From contig NZ_AUBD01000001.1 in the NCBI RefSeq assembly GCF_000429065.1, positions 1 to 64,000 on the forward strand: a stretch of 64,000 nucleotides of DNA. The letters run 5' to 3'. The translations under genes and the position numbers were made by a program. Under the pieces are notes generated by a model. The model worked only from the letters and a program-made list of their open reading frames with translations. It had not been told where the DNA came from and ran no database searches. The stretch comes from Silanimonas lenta DSM 16282. Its GTDB lineage: Bacteria > Pseudomonadota > Gammaproteobacteria > Xanthomonadales > Xanthomonadaceae. Position 1 is the first letter of the stretch, and each line of letters starts with the position of its first letter. Of this stretch, positions 56,265 through 64,000 are shown one piece after another.

Positions 56265-57007
56265 GCCTGACTCCTCCAGCACCGGTCCTGCCACGGGCAC
56301 ATCCGGCACTCGACATGGGTGGGATCGGCGAAGGCACGCGGCAGCAGTTCGCCCGCCTCGGTGGCCGTGATGACCTTGACCGCCCGGTCGGACATGCGCT
56401 GCGCCAACGCCGCATCGAACGGCACCAGCTCGGCGTGGATCTCCATGGTGTCGGCGTTCACCGCCGTGAACAGGGCCGGGTGCGCGTGCAGTTCGAGGTA
56501 GGCCTGGTAGAGCGCCACTTGCGCGGCGTAGACGGGCTTGGCGACCGCGAGGCGATGTCTCTCCAACTCGCGCCACGATTTGGCGCCCAGGCACTTGTTC
56601 TCCCACAGCGCGGGATAGCCGCTGCCGTGGCCGAGATCCGGCCCCGCGACGATGACGCCATCGACGTGGCCCTGCAGGCGCCCGTCCAGCGCCGAGAAGC
56701 CGAATTGCTCCCCCGCGTCGTTACGCGTGCGCAGATCGAAGCCCGCGGCACGCAGCCACACGACCATGCAGTCCTCGATGACGTGGCCGCGCTCGAAGAC
56801 GCGCAGCATGCGACCGTCGATCTCGCGACCCGGATCGACCGGGGCGTCGGCGACCTCGTACTGCAGCGCGCGCTCGCACGCGGCCCCGAGGCGCGAGGCA
56901 CCCAGGTAGCCGCGCTTACCCTGTTCGGCGCGGGCACGCTGCATCCCGGCGTCGATCAGCGCCGTGAGCTGACCCGACAGGCTCGCGGTGGCGTTGAAGT
57001 CCATCAT
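56261..57007 (-). CDS. PD-(D/E)XK nuclease (Cas4/RecB-like)
   Basis: Predicted 248 residues. Motifs: LGASRLGAACERALQYEVAD (first Cys), FGFSALDGRLQGHVDGVIVA (catalytic D), YPALWENKCLGAKSWRELER (ExK), VYAAQVALYQAYLEL and CRMCPWQDRCW, which supplies three further cysteines for an Fe-S cluster. This is the phage recombination nuclease often paired with a RecA-like ATPase and DUF669 protein. Overlaps its neighbours. Confidence 0.9.
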   Translation of the reverse strand: MMDFNATASLSGQLTALIDAGMQRARAEQGKRGYLGASRLGAACERALQYEVADAPVDPGREIDGRMLRVFERGHVIEDCMVVWLRAAGFDLRTRNDAGEQFGFSALDGRLQGHVDGVIVAGPDLGHGSGYPALWENKCLGAKSWRELERHRLAVAKPVYAAQVALYQAYLELHAHPALFTAVNADTMEIHAELVPFDAALAQRMSDRAVKVITATEAGELLPRAFADPTHVECRMCPWQDRCWRSQA

Positions 57008-57471
57008 GACGTCACCTCCCACGGCAGGTCGTCTTCCAGATCGGCGAAGGGATCGGACACCGGGCGCTTCAGCCCGCGCACCGGCGGGTACTTGGTCGCC
57101 TCGTGGTGCTCGACCATCGCCTCCGTGTAACAAGTGACGATGGCGTCGATCACCTGGAGCGCCTCGGCCTCGGAGTAGTCGCCCAGCGGCTTGTCGAAGC
57201 CGATGCCCTCTGCCGCCGCGCCGAAGGCCTTGAGGCACGTCCTCATCGCGGCGAGTTCGACGTCAGACGGATCGATCATGCTCACCTCCGTCTTGGGCGT
57301 GCGGCCCTCCTGCACGCGCAGCCACTGGCCGTAGAGCGTGTGAAACGCGTCCTGGCAGCGCCGTGAGCAGAACACCCAGTCGATCGGATAGCGCCTCGCG
57401 TCGCCCGCCGGATACCGCATGTCCGAGTGGCCGTAGCCGCGCGCCTGTCGTTTGCAGACCCAACACTTCAC
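57004..57471 (-). CDS. Zinc-ribbon phage protein (DUF6511-like)
   Basis: Predicted 155 residues. The GTG at 57471 has GGAGGG upstream; a GTG at 57486, overlapping the previous stop, is an alternative. The N-terminus has a two-CxxC-type zinc site (KCWVCKRQARGYGH, then VFCSRRCQDAFHTLYGQWLR), followed by a helical DUF6511-like part (DPSDVELAAMRTCLKAFGAA, VIDAIVTCYTEAMVEHHEAT). Part of the recombination operon. Confidence 0.8.
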   Translation of the reverse strand: MKCWVCKRQARGYGHSDMRYPAGDARRYPIDWVFCSRRCQDAFHTLYGQWLRVQEGRTPKTEVSMIDPSDVELAAMRTCLKAFGAAAEGIGFDKPLGDYSEAEALQVIDAIVTCYTEAMVEHHEATKYPPVRGLKRPVSDPFADLEDDLPWEVTS

Positions 57472-57482
57472 CGGCCCTCCTC

Positions 57483-58112
57483 TCACCGCGCCCAGGCCGG
57501 CTTGCCCGGCACGGCGGGGCGTTGCAGGGCGACCGGCGCAGGCATCGCACGGGGCGGAGTCGCCGCCGCCGGCGCGCCTTCGTTACCGGTGCCAGGGTTC
57601 TTCGGCGGCACGCCCATCAGGCGGGCGTAGTCCGGGTGGTCGGGCTCGACGGCGCTCTTGACGACGTTCTTCAGTTCCCCGCGGCCGTCCTTCTCGACGT
57701 CGATGCGGGCGAGGAACTCGATACCGTCGAGCTCGTGGAAGCCCTGGATGCGCCGCGCGGCGGCGGCCTGCGGCCTATTGTCCTGCGGATGGACGTTGCG
57801 GGCGCTGTTGAGGATCGCGCGCACGAAGCTGCGGCCCATCTGACCCCAGGCCGGGCCCTTCGGGGAATGCAGGCCGATGTTGCTCCAGAGCTTGCGCCGG
57901 GCGTACTCGCCCTCCAGCACCACGAACTCGGCCGCCAGATACACCGAGCCGGACTCGTTGCTCTGCGTGGCGTAGCCCCCGGTCCAGCCCTGCGCCGGAT
58001 CATCAAAGCCCCCGGGCTTGAGCGTCATGCGCACGCGGGCGAGCGTGCCCTTGGGGATGAGGTCGAAGCTTTGCTGCTGCTGCGCGTCGTTGAAATCGTT
58101 CCAGGCGGTCAT
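57483..58112 (-). CDS. DUF669 protein (phage ssDNA-binding-like)
   Basis: Predicted 209 residues. DUF669 proteins are found with phage RecA-like ATPases and nucleases and probably bind single-stranded DNA. Visible: FNDAQQQQSFDLIPKGTLAR, VRMTLKPGG, VYLAAEFVVLEGEYARRKLW, FVRAILNSARNVHPQD and LDGIEFLARIDVEKDGRGEL. The C-terminal tail is Pro/Ala-rich, as in SSB-type proteins. Confidence 0.9.
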   Translation of the reverse strand: MTAWNDFNDAQQQQSFDLIPKGTLARVRMTLKPGGFDDPAQGWTGGYATQSNESGSVYLAAEFVVLEGEYARRKLWSNIGLHSPKGPAWGQMGRSFVRAILNSARNVHPQDNRPQAAAARRIQGFHELDGIEFLARIDVEKDGRGELKNVVKSAVEPDHPDYARLMGVPPKNPGTGNEGAPAAATPPRAMPAPVALQRPAVPGKPAWAR

Positions 58113-58115
58113 GGC

Positions 58116-58946
58116 TCACTCCTCGAAGGCGGTAGCGGATGGCGGAAGGCGGGTGGCGGCGGCGCACTTGTCGATCAGCGCGCGCAGGTTCGGCGGCTCC
58201 AGCAACTCGAGCTGGCCGGAGCGGTCCTTGGCCGGGACGCCGTAGGGGTTCACCGTGTGGCAGACGAAGGCGCGGTAGGACGATCCGTCCTCGGCCTTGA
58301 TCTCGGCCAAGGTGACCACCTCGTCGACGATGCCGGGCAGTTCCGCCGCGGTCTTGGCGCCCTCGATCTGCGGCACGAAGACCTTGCGGTTGAAGTCGTC
58401 CAGGCGCTCGTCGAGGATGGCGACGAACACGACGTGCTTGCCGCGCGCGTGCTGCAGGTGGGTCAGCGCCCCGATGAGTTCCGAGCCGAGCAGGCCGTAG
58501 GCGCCCCGGGTGTCGGGCTTGCCGGTGCGCTCGCTGTAGGCCTGCGGCTGGGTCTTGGCCCAGACGAGCGCCAGGCGCGCGAGCACGGTGATGCTGTCGA
58601 CGAAGTAGGTGTCGTACTTGGCCAGTTGCGCCGGGTCGCCGTAGCGCTCGCAGACGTGCCGGTAGTGCGCCTCGGAGAACGGCGCATCCGCGGGCAGCGC
58701 CGGGTTCGGGCCGGCGAGGAACACCACCAGGTCGCGAAACTCCGGCCAGGTGGTCGGGCGCACGCAGTCGCCGCGCCAGTCCTTGACGGCCAGATCCCCG
58801 GCCTCGAGGTCGACGAACAGGGTCGATCCTTCCGGCAGCGTCTTGAGCTGGCTGGTCTTGCCGATGCCGCTCTTGCCGAGCAGCACCAGCTTGACGCCCT
58901 GCTTCTCGCGCAGCCGCTGGTCGGCGGTGATGATGGGAAGGGCCAT
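58116..58946 (-). CDS. RecA-like ATPase (phage nucleotide-binding protein)
   Basis: Predicted 276 residues. Walker A LVLLGKSGIGKTSQLKTLPE near the N-terminus and hydrophobic YDTYFVDSITVLARLALVWA (Walker B). GELIGALTHLQHARGKHVVF-type segments and VFVPQIEGAKTAAELPGIVD are typical of the AAA_24 phage ATPase (Sak4-like group). Works with the DUF669 and nuclease proteins in single-strand annealing or recombination. Confidence 0.9.
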   Translation of the reverse strand: MALPIITADQRLREKQGVKLVLLGKSGIGKTSQLKTLPEGSTLFVDLEAGDLAVKDWRGDCVRPTTWPEFRDLVVFLAGPNPALPADAPFSEAHYRHVCERYGDPAQLAKYDTYFVDSITVLARLALVWAKTQPQAYSERTGKPDTRGAYGLLGSELIGALTHLQHARGKHVVFVAILDERLDDFNRKVFVPQIEGAKTAAELPGIVDEVVTLAEIKAEDGSSYRAFVCHTVNPYGVPAKDRSGQLELLEPPNLRALIDKCAAATRLPPSATAFEE

Positions 58947-59719
58947 CACGCCACCTCCTTCAGCCGCTCCGCGACCGCCGGGTTCCAGAGGATCTGGTAG
59001 CCGCTGTGCCCGTTGCGGGAGTACGGCATCGCCTCGGCCCAGGCCTCGCCGGCCTCGGTCAGTTCCCACTCGTCGCGTTCGTTGCGCAACTGCAGGCCGT
59101 GCGCGGCCAGACGCTGGTTGGTGGCCTTGGCCGACAGGCCGAGCAGCCTGCCGAGCCGGGTGGCGTTGAGCGAGCAGATCGCCTCGTTCGCCGCAGTGTC
59201 CCGGGCAGGAAGGGCGCGGCGCAGCGTCTCGACCGCCAAGCCCGTGTTCTCCTGGATGCAGGTGAGCGTGGCCGCCATCGCGATGCCGGGTTTGACCCCC
59301 GGCACCTTGGCCACGGCCTCGCCGATCAGCAGCAGAGCGGCGACGCGGTCCTGGGTGGGTGCCGGCAGGGTCGGGCGTGCACTTGGCGCCGTGTAGCTGC
59401 CCGTCTTGCGGATCGCCGGCAGCACCTCGTGTGTCACCCAGCGCTTGAAGTGCTTGGCCTCGCGCTTGCGGCTACCCAGCACCAGGCTGTAGAGGCCGGG
59501 CTCGTTGACGACGTTGACCTGGTCATTGCCGCGCGAGATGCCCTGAATTGAGATCAGGGCTTGCTCGTCAGGGTCCAGTCGCGCCAGGGCGCGGGTGGTG
59601 TTCGGCAGTTCAAGAACCGCGCACACATCCGCCGCGACGAACCACGGTTCGCCTTGGGCATCCGTGACGACCCGGACCGGACGGCCTTCGAAATCAAACG
59701 GGATCAGTTCGGTGCTCAT
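58946..59719 (-). CDS. BRO-N domain antirepressor-like protein
   Basis: Predicted 257 residues. BRO-N domain (about 5-105): LIPFDFEGRPVRVVTDAQGE, PWFVAADVCAVLELPNTTRA, VNVVNEPGLYSLVLGSRKRE and AKHFKRWVTHEVLPAIRKTG. The C-terminal half contains a second helical domain with an HTH (ATRLGRLLGLSAKATNQRLA). BRO/Ant proteins relieve repression of phage lytic genes. Overlaps the RecA-like gene start. Confidence 0.93.
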   Translation of the reverse strand: MSTELIPFDFEGRPVRVVTDAQGEPWFVAADVCAVLELPNTTRALARLDPDEQALISIQGISRGNDQVNVVNEPGLYSLVLGSRKREAKHFKRWVTHEVLPAIRKTGSYTAPSARPTLPAPTQDRVAALLLIGEAVAKVPGVKPGIAMAATLTCIQENTGLAVETLRRALPARDTAANEAICSLNATRLGRLLGLSAKATNQRLAAHGLQLRNERDEWELTEAGEAWAEAMPYSRNGHSGYQILWNPAVAERLKEVA

Positions 59720-59722
59720 GGA

Positions 59723-60202
59723 TCACTCCTCCGAGACGAGGGCCAGCCGGAACGTGGGCTTGCCGGGCTTGACGGTGCGGGCGGCCTCGAACCCGGCGCG
59801 CAGTGCCGGCGGCCAGTTGGAGAAGCGCGATTCCGAGACGGAGTACTCGACGTCCAGGTAGTCCTCGACCTTCTCGCCGGCGGCGGCGATGCGCCGGGCG
59901 ATGGCGGCCAGTTGCGCCTGGTCCCAGGACACGCGCTTGGGTTGGTCGACGGTCACGCGCAGCGGGCCGTCCTGGAGATGGATGACGCCGAAGTCCTTGC
60001 CGGCCTCGAAGCGCGCGGCGCGGGCCTGCTCGCCGTAGGCGGCCTCCAGCGCGGCGTCGAACTTCGCGCGGGCCTGCTTGAGCCAGGCGAGCGCTTCGTC
60101 CAGGTTGCGGCTGATCTCCGCCTTCTGGGCAGGCGGCAGCGCGGCCAGCTGGCCGACGGACATCGCGGCGATGTCGGCGGGGTAGAGGGTGAGGTCGCTC
60201 AT
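59723..60202 (-). CDS. Hypothetical phage early protein
   Basis: Predicted 159 residues. The N-terminus is a coiled coil (VGQLAALPPAQKAEISRNLD, EALAWLKQARAKFDAALEAA), followed by FGVIHLQDGPLRVTVDQPKR and VEDYLDVEYSVSESRFSNWP. The second half, VSWDQAQLAAIARRIAAAGE, resembles small proteins that accompany phage recombination modules; specific function unknown. 3 bp from the BRO gene. Confidence 0.78.
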   Translation of the reverse strand: MSDLTLYPADIAAMSVGQLAALPPAQKAEISRNLDEALAWLKQARAKFDAALEAAYGEQARAARFEAGKDFGVIHLQDGPLRVTVDQPKRVSWDQAQLAAIARRIAAAGEKVEDYLDVEYSVSESRFSNWPPALRAGFEAARTVKPGKPTFRLALVSEE

Positions 60203-60212
60203 GGCCGCCGCC

Positions 60213-60488
60213 TCACTGGTATGCCCGTGCGAAGGTCGAGTAGCGCGAGACGCGCCGCTCGAAGGCCTCGACGTCACTGATCAGGTAGGTGACGCGCGAG
60301 CCGAGCTTGCAGAAGACCGGGCCGAGTTGTTCCTGGCGCCAACGGCGCAGGGTGTGGACGGACAACCGCCAGCGAGCGGCGAGTTCGAACTCGTTCAGAG
60401 CGATGGGGGTCGCATCCGGTGCCGATGCCGGGCGGGCGTCCCGGCCGGATTGAACACCGGATTGAACAGGTGCAGCGAGGATTTGCAT
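60213..60488 (-). CDS. Excisionase-type HTH protein
   Basis: Predicted 91 residues. The second half is an HTH_17-type winged helix (LNEFELAARWRLSVHTLRRW, RQEQLGPVFCKLGSRVTYLI, SDVEAFERRV). The first 30 residues are an Ala/Pro/Ser-rich arm. It is the first leftward gene of the prophage early region and likely a regulator or excision factor. Divergent from the HTH/PIN pair at 60717. Confidence 0.85.
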   Translation of the reverse strand: MQILAAPVQSGVQSGRDARPASAPDATPIALNEFELAARWRLSVHTLRRWRQEQLGPVFCKLGSRVTYLISDVEAFERRVSRYSTFARAYQ

Positions 60489-60640
60489 GGCGAGGCTCCT
60501 TGTGTTTGGGAGCCTCTATTCCATGGGCCGGGGCTTTGGGCTTGGGCGCGAGTCTTTTAGGCGATGGCGCCGATGGGCCGCCCCCGCCCGGCCGGTAGTC
60601 GCTCGCCTAAGTCATTGATGCAACAGAATATCCGCTGCAC

Positions 60641-60678
60641 ATTTCGTTTATTGCGATTTCGTTTGTTTCGGTTATACT
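60641..60678 (+). promoter_or_regulatory. Promoter with direct repeats for the HTH/PIN operon
   Basis: TTGCGA (60651-60656), 16-bp spacer, TATACT (60673-60678): a good sigma-70-type promoter. Two ATTTCGTTT direct repeats 15 bp apart straddle the -35 region, a plausible operator for self-repression by the antitoxin. The start codon lies 39 bp downstream with GGAG at 60707-60710. Confidence 0.75.
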
Positions 60679-60716
60679 GCCCCTTGCTGCGAATCACCCC
60701 CTGCCTGGAGAGCCCC

Positions 60717-61178
60717 ATGACGACCCCCGCCATCCCCAAGGCGCTGCCCTCGGCCGAGGACGTCGCGCTCGCCCGGGAGTCCGGGCGCGTGCTCTCGACG
60801 GTGCTGCAAACGCGCGCCGAGACCCAGCAGATCGACTTCCACGACGACAAGGGCGCGGTGCGCTCAGTGACGCTGCCGACCACGGCGCTGCGGTTGCTGC
60901 TGGACGTGCTGACCGAGATCGGCCAGGGCAATGCCGTCACCGTCATCCCCATCCACGCCGAGCTGACCACGCAGGAAGCGGCGGACCTGCTCAACGTCTC
61001 GCGGCCCTTCCTCGTGCAGTTGCTGGAAAAAGGCGAGATCCCGTTCCACAAGATCGGCACGCATCGTCGGGTGCGTTACCAGGACGTGATCGCCTACAAG
61101 CACCGGATCGATGCCGAGCGCCGCAAGGCCCTCGACGAACTGGCCGCGCAGGCCCAGGAACTCGGCATGGGGTACTGA
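60717..61178 (+). CDS. Excisionase-family HTH antitoxin
   Basis: Predicted 153 residues. The C-terminal half is a winged helix (LTTQEAADLLNVSRPFLVQL, EKGEIPFHKIGTHRRVRYQD, VIAYKHRIDAERRKALDELA). The N-terminal 70 residues are a helical and beta arm. Proteins of this form precede PIN-domain toxins and act as their antitoxin and repressor. Begins after a strong promoter with repeats and ends 4 bp before the PIN gene. Confidence 0.88.
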   Translation: MTTPAIPKALPSAEDVALARESGRVLSTVLQTRAETQQIDFHDDKGAVRSVTLPTTALRLLLDVLTEIGQGNAVTVIPIHAELTTQEAADLLNVSRPFLVQLLEKGEIPFHKIGTHRRVRYQDVIAYKHRIDAERRKALDELAAQAQELGMGY

Positions 61179-61182
61179 GCGG

Positions 61183-61755
61183 ATGAGCTCGCACTTCACC
61201 GTCGTCTACGACGCCTGCGTGCTCTATCCCGCGCCCCTGCGCGATCTGTTGATGCATCTGGCGCTGTCGGACCTGTACCGGGCGCGCTGGAGCGACAGGA
61301 TTCACGACGAGTGGATGCGCAACGTGCTGGCCAGCCGTCCCGATCTGACTGCCGAGCAACTCGAGCGCACGCGGCGGCTGATGAACGCCCACGTCCGCGA
61401 CTGCCTGGTCACCGGCTTCGAGTACCTGATTCCCTCGATCGAGTTGCCCGACCCCAGCGACCGCCATGTGGTGGCGGCCGCCATCCACGCCGGCGCCAGC
61501 CTCATCGTGACCTTCAACCTCAAGGACTTCCCGCCCGAGGCGCTCAAGCCCTACAACCTCGCGGCGCAGCATCCGGACGACTTCATCGTCGATCTGCTGG
61601 ATCTGCACCCGGCCGGCGTGCTCGAAGCAGTCGCCCGCCACCGCCGCAGTCTGAAGAACCCGCCCAAGTCGGCGGACGACTACCTGGACACCCTGCTGGC
61701 GCAGGGGCTGACGCAATCGGTGGCGGTGATGCGCCCATGGGTCATGGCCATGTGA
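61183..61755 (+). CDS. PIN-domain toxin (putative ribonuclease)
   Basis: Predicted 190 residues. PIN-domain residues: FTVVYDACVLYPAPLRDLLM (first Asp), WSDRIHDEWMRNVLASRP (Glu), LPDPSDRHVVAAAIHAGASL (DxxDRHVVAAA) and IVTFNLKDFPPEAL (TFNxKDF). PIN toxins cut RNA with metal ions. The arrangement with an upstream HTH partner is widespread. A long gene follows after 25 bp and may belong to the same operon. Confidence 0.9.
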   Translation: MSSHFTVVYDACVLYPAPLRDLLMHLALSDLYRARWSDRIHDEWMRNVLASRPDLTAEQLERTRRLMNAHVRDCLVTGFEYLIPSIELPDPSDRHVVAAAIHAGASLIVTFNLKDFPPEALKPYNLAAQHPDDFIVDLLDLHPAGVLEAVARHRRSLKNPPKSADDYLDTLLAQGLTQSVAVMRPWVMAM

Positions 61756-61780
61756 GGCACCGCGCTGTATCGGAGGGAGC

Positions 61781-64000
61781 ATGGGCAAGAAGACCCTGAC
61801 CAACGCACACTGTCTGCTGGAGCTGGTCGAGCGCGTGCCGGCATCAGTCCTCAAGCTGTTCGCCGGCCTGCCCGAGTGCCTGGGACTGCAGCGCGGGTTT
61901 GATTGGACGCAGCCCGACGAGGGGCTGAGCGCTGCCCTCATCGAGCACATCAAGCACCTGCGCAAGGAGCAGCGCGATCCGGCCGAGCGCGAAGCTTTGC
62001 GGGTGCTGCGCCTGAGCACCGTGCGCGGGGCCGCCATCCTCGCCACCGTCGCCGAGCAGCTCTACGACGAGGACCTGCTCGCACGGTTTCGTGCGCAAGA
62101 AGGCGGCGAGGTCGGTCGCGCGGTGTGGATGCGAACGCACAGCGAGGCCTCGATCAAGCTCTTCGACACTGCCGAGTCCATCGTCAACACCCAGGACCTG
62201 AAGGGGCTCAAACGCCTGCACGACGCGTTCGACGTGCCTGGCGAGGCGCCGCCCTTCCTGTGGAACGATGCGGTCAAGGACCGGCTGGAAGCGCAACTCA
62301 CCGAGGCGATGCGGCTGGCCGAGCCCTGCGAGGTCATCCACGTGGCCATGGAGGAGCCGAACCGGCAAGGCCAGACCCAGGCGACACACTACCTCGTGGT
62401 GCGTTTCGCCGGCGATCAGGTGGCCGCGGTGGAGATGCGCAACCGCCAGCGCAAGAGCTTCTTCTACTTCCCGGCGCGCGACGCCACCCTCATCTACGCG
62501 CCTCATCGTGGGCTCGTCGAAGTCTTTGCCCCGACGCTGGGCACCCGTGCGCCGCTGGCCAACGTGCTGTCCCGTCACGGCTTCAAAGCCCCCTTGTCGA
62601 ACCGTCCGCTGGACCGCTCGCGCTACGACCTGTCGCGCTTTGCGCGGCCACTGAAGGACACCAAGCCGCGCATCGACGGGGGTCGCATCGAGCGGCTGTA
62701 TCTGACCGAAGCCAAGGCTTTGCTTGGGCATGCCACGGACGCCGTCACGCTGCACATCGACAGCGGCGCAGAACTGCACGAGGTGATCGACGAGCGCTGG
62801 GGCAACCACCCCTTCGCGCAGCCTGGTGCCTTGCTCGGTGTGACCCTGGTGGCCGAACTGGTGTTCGAGGGGGAGACGGCGGCCACCCCGCTGGCCATCG
62901 TGCTGGCCGAGCCCGGTCGCTGCAGCCTGGCTGGCGAGAAAGACCAACGCCTGCGCCGCGCCGGGATGCAACTGCTCGAGGCCCTGGGGGTGCGCAAACC
63001 GCTGCACCCGGGCTGCGGGCGGGACGATCCGAGCCTGATCGCGCAGGTGGCCCGGCTTCTGGAGAGCGCCAGCAGCCCGATGGACGGCTTCGCACTGCAT
63101 AAGCTCGGCATCGACATCGAGCGGCTGCAGGACGAAGGCATCCTCATCGAAGGCGAGCGCATCGCCGAGCTGTCGGTCCCCGTCGACGAAGGCGAGCCGA
63201 TGAAGGTGGTGCTCGAACGCTGCGCCGATGCCGACACCGTGCGCTACCGCGATCCTCTGACGGGCAACGACGTGGTCATGCCGGCCCGTCTCGCCCGGCG
63301 CTGGAAGGTGCAGCTGGACTGGTTGCGCGAGGAATTGATCACGGCGCTGGGATCGGCCTTGAAAGGACCCCGCAGTCGGCACTTCGACGACGAGCCGGTG
63401 TTCCTTGGCGAGATCGACATCGACGGCCATGCCGTGGCGCTGTACTTCGCCTCCAGGATGTCCCACGAGCGCGCGTACGCGAAAGTCGACGCTGCGCTGA
63501 GGCTTCGTCCGCGCCCGGTGGCGGGCGTGGTGTTGACGACGACCTCGACGCCGCTGCCATTCGCCGGCACCAATGTCGTCATTCCCATCGAGGATGTGCT
63601 CGCCGATGCGGGCAACGGCAGCGCCATCGACCTGGACCGGCTGAAGGTGGCCTATCGCCACGGGCAACTGGCGGCCATGGGCGGGTCGACGGTGACGCTC
63701 AAGGTCGCCCCCGATGGTCACGCGGCGACGCTGTACCTTCCGGGCAAGGCGCCGTGGCGGGTCACGGGCAAAGCAAGGATCGCCGTCTTGCAGCGGCTGG
63801 TGGAGGCCTGGGCCGCAGGAACGCCCCACGTCAACACGAAGGCGCTGATGGCCGGCACGGGCTGCACGTCTCCGGCCAACCTCTTCACCGGCAAGCACTC
63901 GCCCTGGCGCGACTATCTCGAAAGGGTCCCAGGCACGCGGGCGTGGCAGCTGACGCTGACCCCACTCGATCGAGTGATCGTCGATGACAGCGACACGCGC
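61781..64000 (+). CDS. Very large unrecognised protein, 5' part
   Basis: Open from ATG 61781 (GGAGGG at 61772-61777) to the window end without a stop: at least 740 residues. No domain recognised. The N-terminus is helical (ELVERVPASVLKLFAGLPEC), and the middle is a mixed alpha/beta protein with repeated beta segments (GRIERLYLTEAKALLG, HLDSGAELHEV-like stretches). Near 63760 there may be a winged helix (ARIAVLQRLVEAWAAGTPHV). It has no signal peptide or visible catalytic motif. It starts 25 bp after a PIN toxin gene, so co-transcription with the TA pair is likely. It could be the first gene of another defence or mobile module that continues to the right. Confidence 0.8.
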   Translation, partial: MGKKTLTNAHCLLELVERVPASVLKLFAGLPECLGLQRGFDWTQPDEGLSAALIEHIKHLRKEQRDPAEREALRVLRLSTVRGAAILATVAEQLYDEDLLARFRAQEGGEVGRAVWMRTHSEASIKLFDTAESIVNTQDLKGLKRLHDAFDVPGEAPPFLWNDAVKDRLEAQLTEAMRLAEPCEVIHVAMEEPNRQGQTQATHYLVVRFAGDQVAAVEMRNRQRKSFFYFPARDATLIYAPHRGLVEVFAPTLGTRAPLANVLSRHGFKAPLSNRPLDRSRYDLSRFARPLKDTKPRIDGGRIERLYLTEAKALLGHATDAVTLHIDSGAELHEVIDERWGNHPFAQPGALLGVTLVAELVFEGETAATPLAIVLAEPGRCSLAGEKDQRLRRAGMQLLEALGVRKPLHPGCGRDDPSLIAQVARLLESASSPMDGFALHKLGIDIERLQDEGILIEGERIAELSVPVDEGEPMKVVLERCADADTVRYRDPLTGNDVVMPARLARRWKVQLDWLREELITALGSALKGPRSRHFDDEPVFLGEIDIDGHAVALYFASRMSHERAYAKVDAALRLRPRPVAGVVLTTTSTPLPFAGTNVVIPIEDVLADAGNGSAIDLDRLKVAYRHGQLAAMGGSTVTLKVAPDGHAATLYLPGKAPWRVTGKARIAVLQRLVEAWAAGTPHVNTKALMAGTGCTSPANLFTGKHSPWRDYLERVPGTRAWQLTLTPLDRVIVDDSDTR

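Noticed and set aside
6815-60619. TAAGTCGTTGAT / TAAGTCATTGAT as prophage attachment repeats
   Set aside because: Only 11 of 12 bases match, flanks are unrelated, and such a match is plausible by chance in 64 kb. Not strong enough to call att sites.

Overview
The window is GC-rich (about 65% by eye) with strong C/G third-position codon bias. The gene families and the IS3-type transposase with its TGA...TCA ends fit a betaproteobacterium (Rhodocyclales or Burkholderiales). This is an inference, because no rRNA, housekeeping gene or intact tRNA is present. Nearly everything is accessory DNA.

Layout, left to right. (1) 1-5.9 kb is a mobile-element fragment. It holds the end of an IS3-family element that cuts off the 5' end of an ATPase gene, several element-type hypothetical genes, a DUF2924 gene, a large serine recombinase and a small HTH-like gene, chained mostly by ATGA overlaps. 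(2) 5.9-6.7 kb is a TacAT-type acetyltransferase/DUF1778 toxin-antitoxin pair. (3) 7.1-22.8 kb is a putative defence island. A leftward 1091-aa sacsin-like ATPase with a C-terminal DUF3883 domain faces a rightward set of HTH regulator, UvrD helicase-RecB nuclease, SAP-like/adenine methyltransferase, type III Res-like helicase-nuclease and a Dna2-like nuclease-helicase of 1418 aa. The first four rightward genes overlap, so they are almost certainly one operon. I do not recognise this combination as a named defence system.

(4) 22.8-60.5 kb is a largely complete siphophage-type prophage transcribed leftward. In transcription order it has HTH regulators, BRO antirepressor, RecA-like ATPase, DUF669 protein, PD-(D/E)XK nuclease, P4-type primase-helicase and RuvC-like resolvase. 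Next come small regulators, a PemK-type toxin-antitoxin locus and two ParB-methyltransferases. The lambda-like head module follows (Nu1/A/W/B/C/D/E-type genes), then tail genes including a predicted G/GT-type frameshift, the tape measure, DUF2163 and J-like proteins, then holin, lysozyme and a terminal DNA methylase. No integrase is visible inside this block. Two rightward genes (47.1-48.1 kb, one DUF3489) interrupt it. (5) 60.7-64 kb holds an HTH/PIN toxin-antitoxin pair followed by a very long unrecognised gene that leaves the window.

Two regulatory signals tie distant parts together. A 30-bp element (CTTGGCTTC-N8-ACAGCGCGTTCAT) sits just over 30 bp before the start codons of the DUF2924 gene (3.6 kb) and both rightward phage genes (47.1 and 47.4 kb). 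Clusters of GGTNACC heptamers occur at 3.1, 50.9 and 53.6-53.7 kb. They suggest that the recombinase module and the prophage share a regulator, and perhaps that the defence island is cargo between two arms of one element. Most long open frames on the plus strand between 24 and 47 kb are GC-rich shadows of leftward phage genes and are not annotated.
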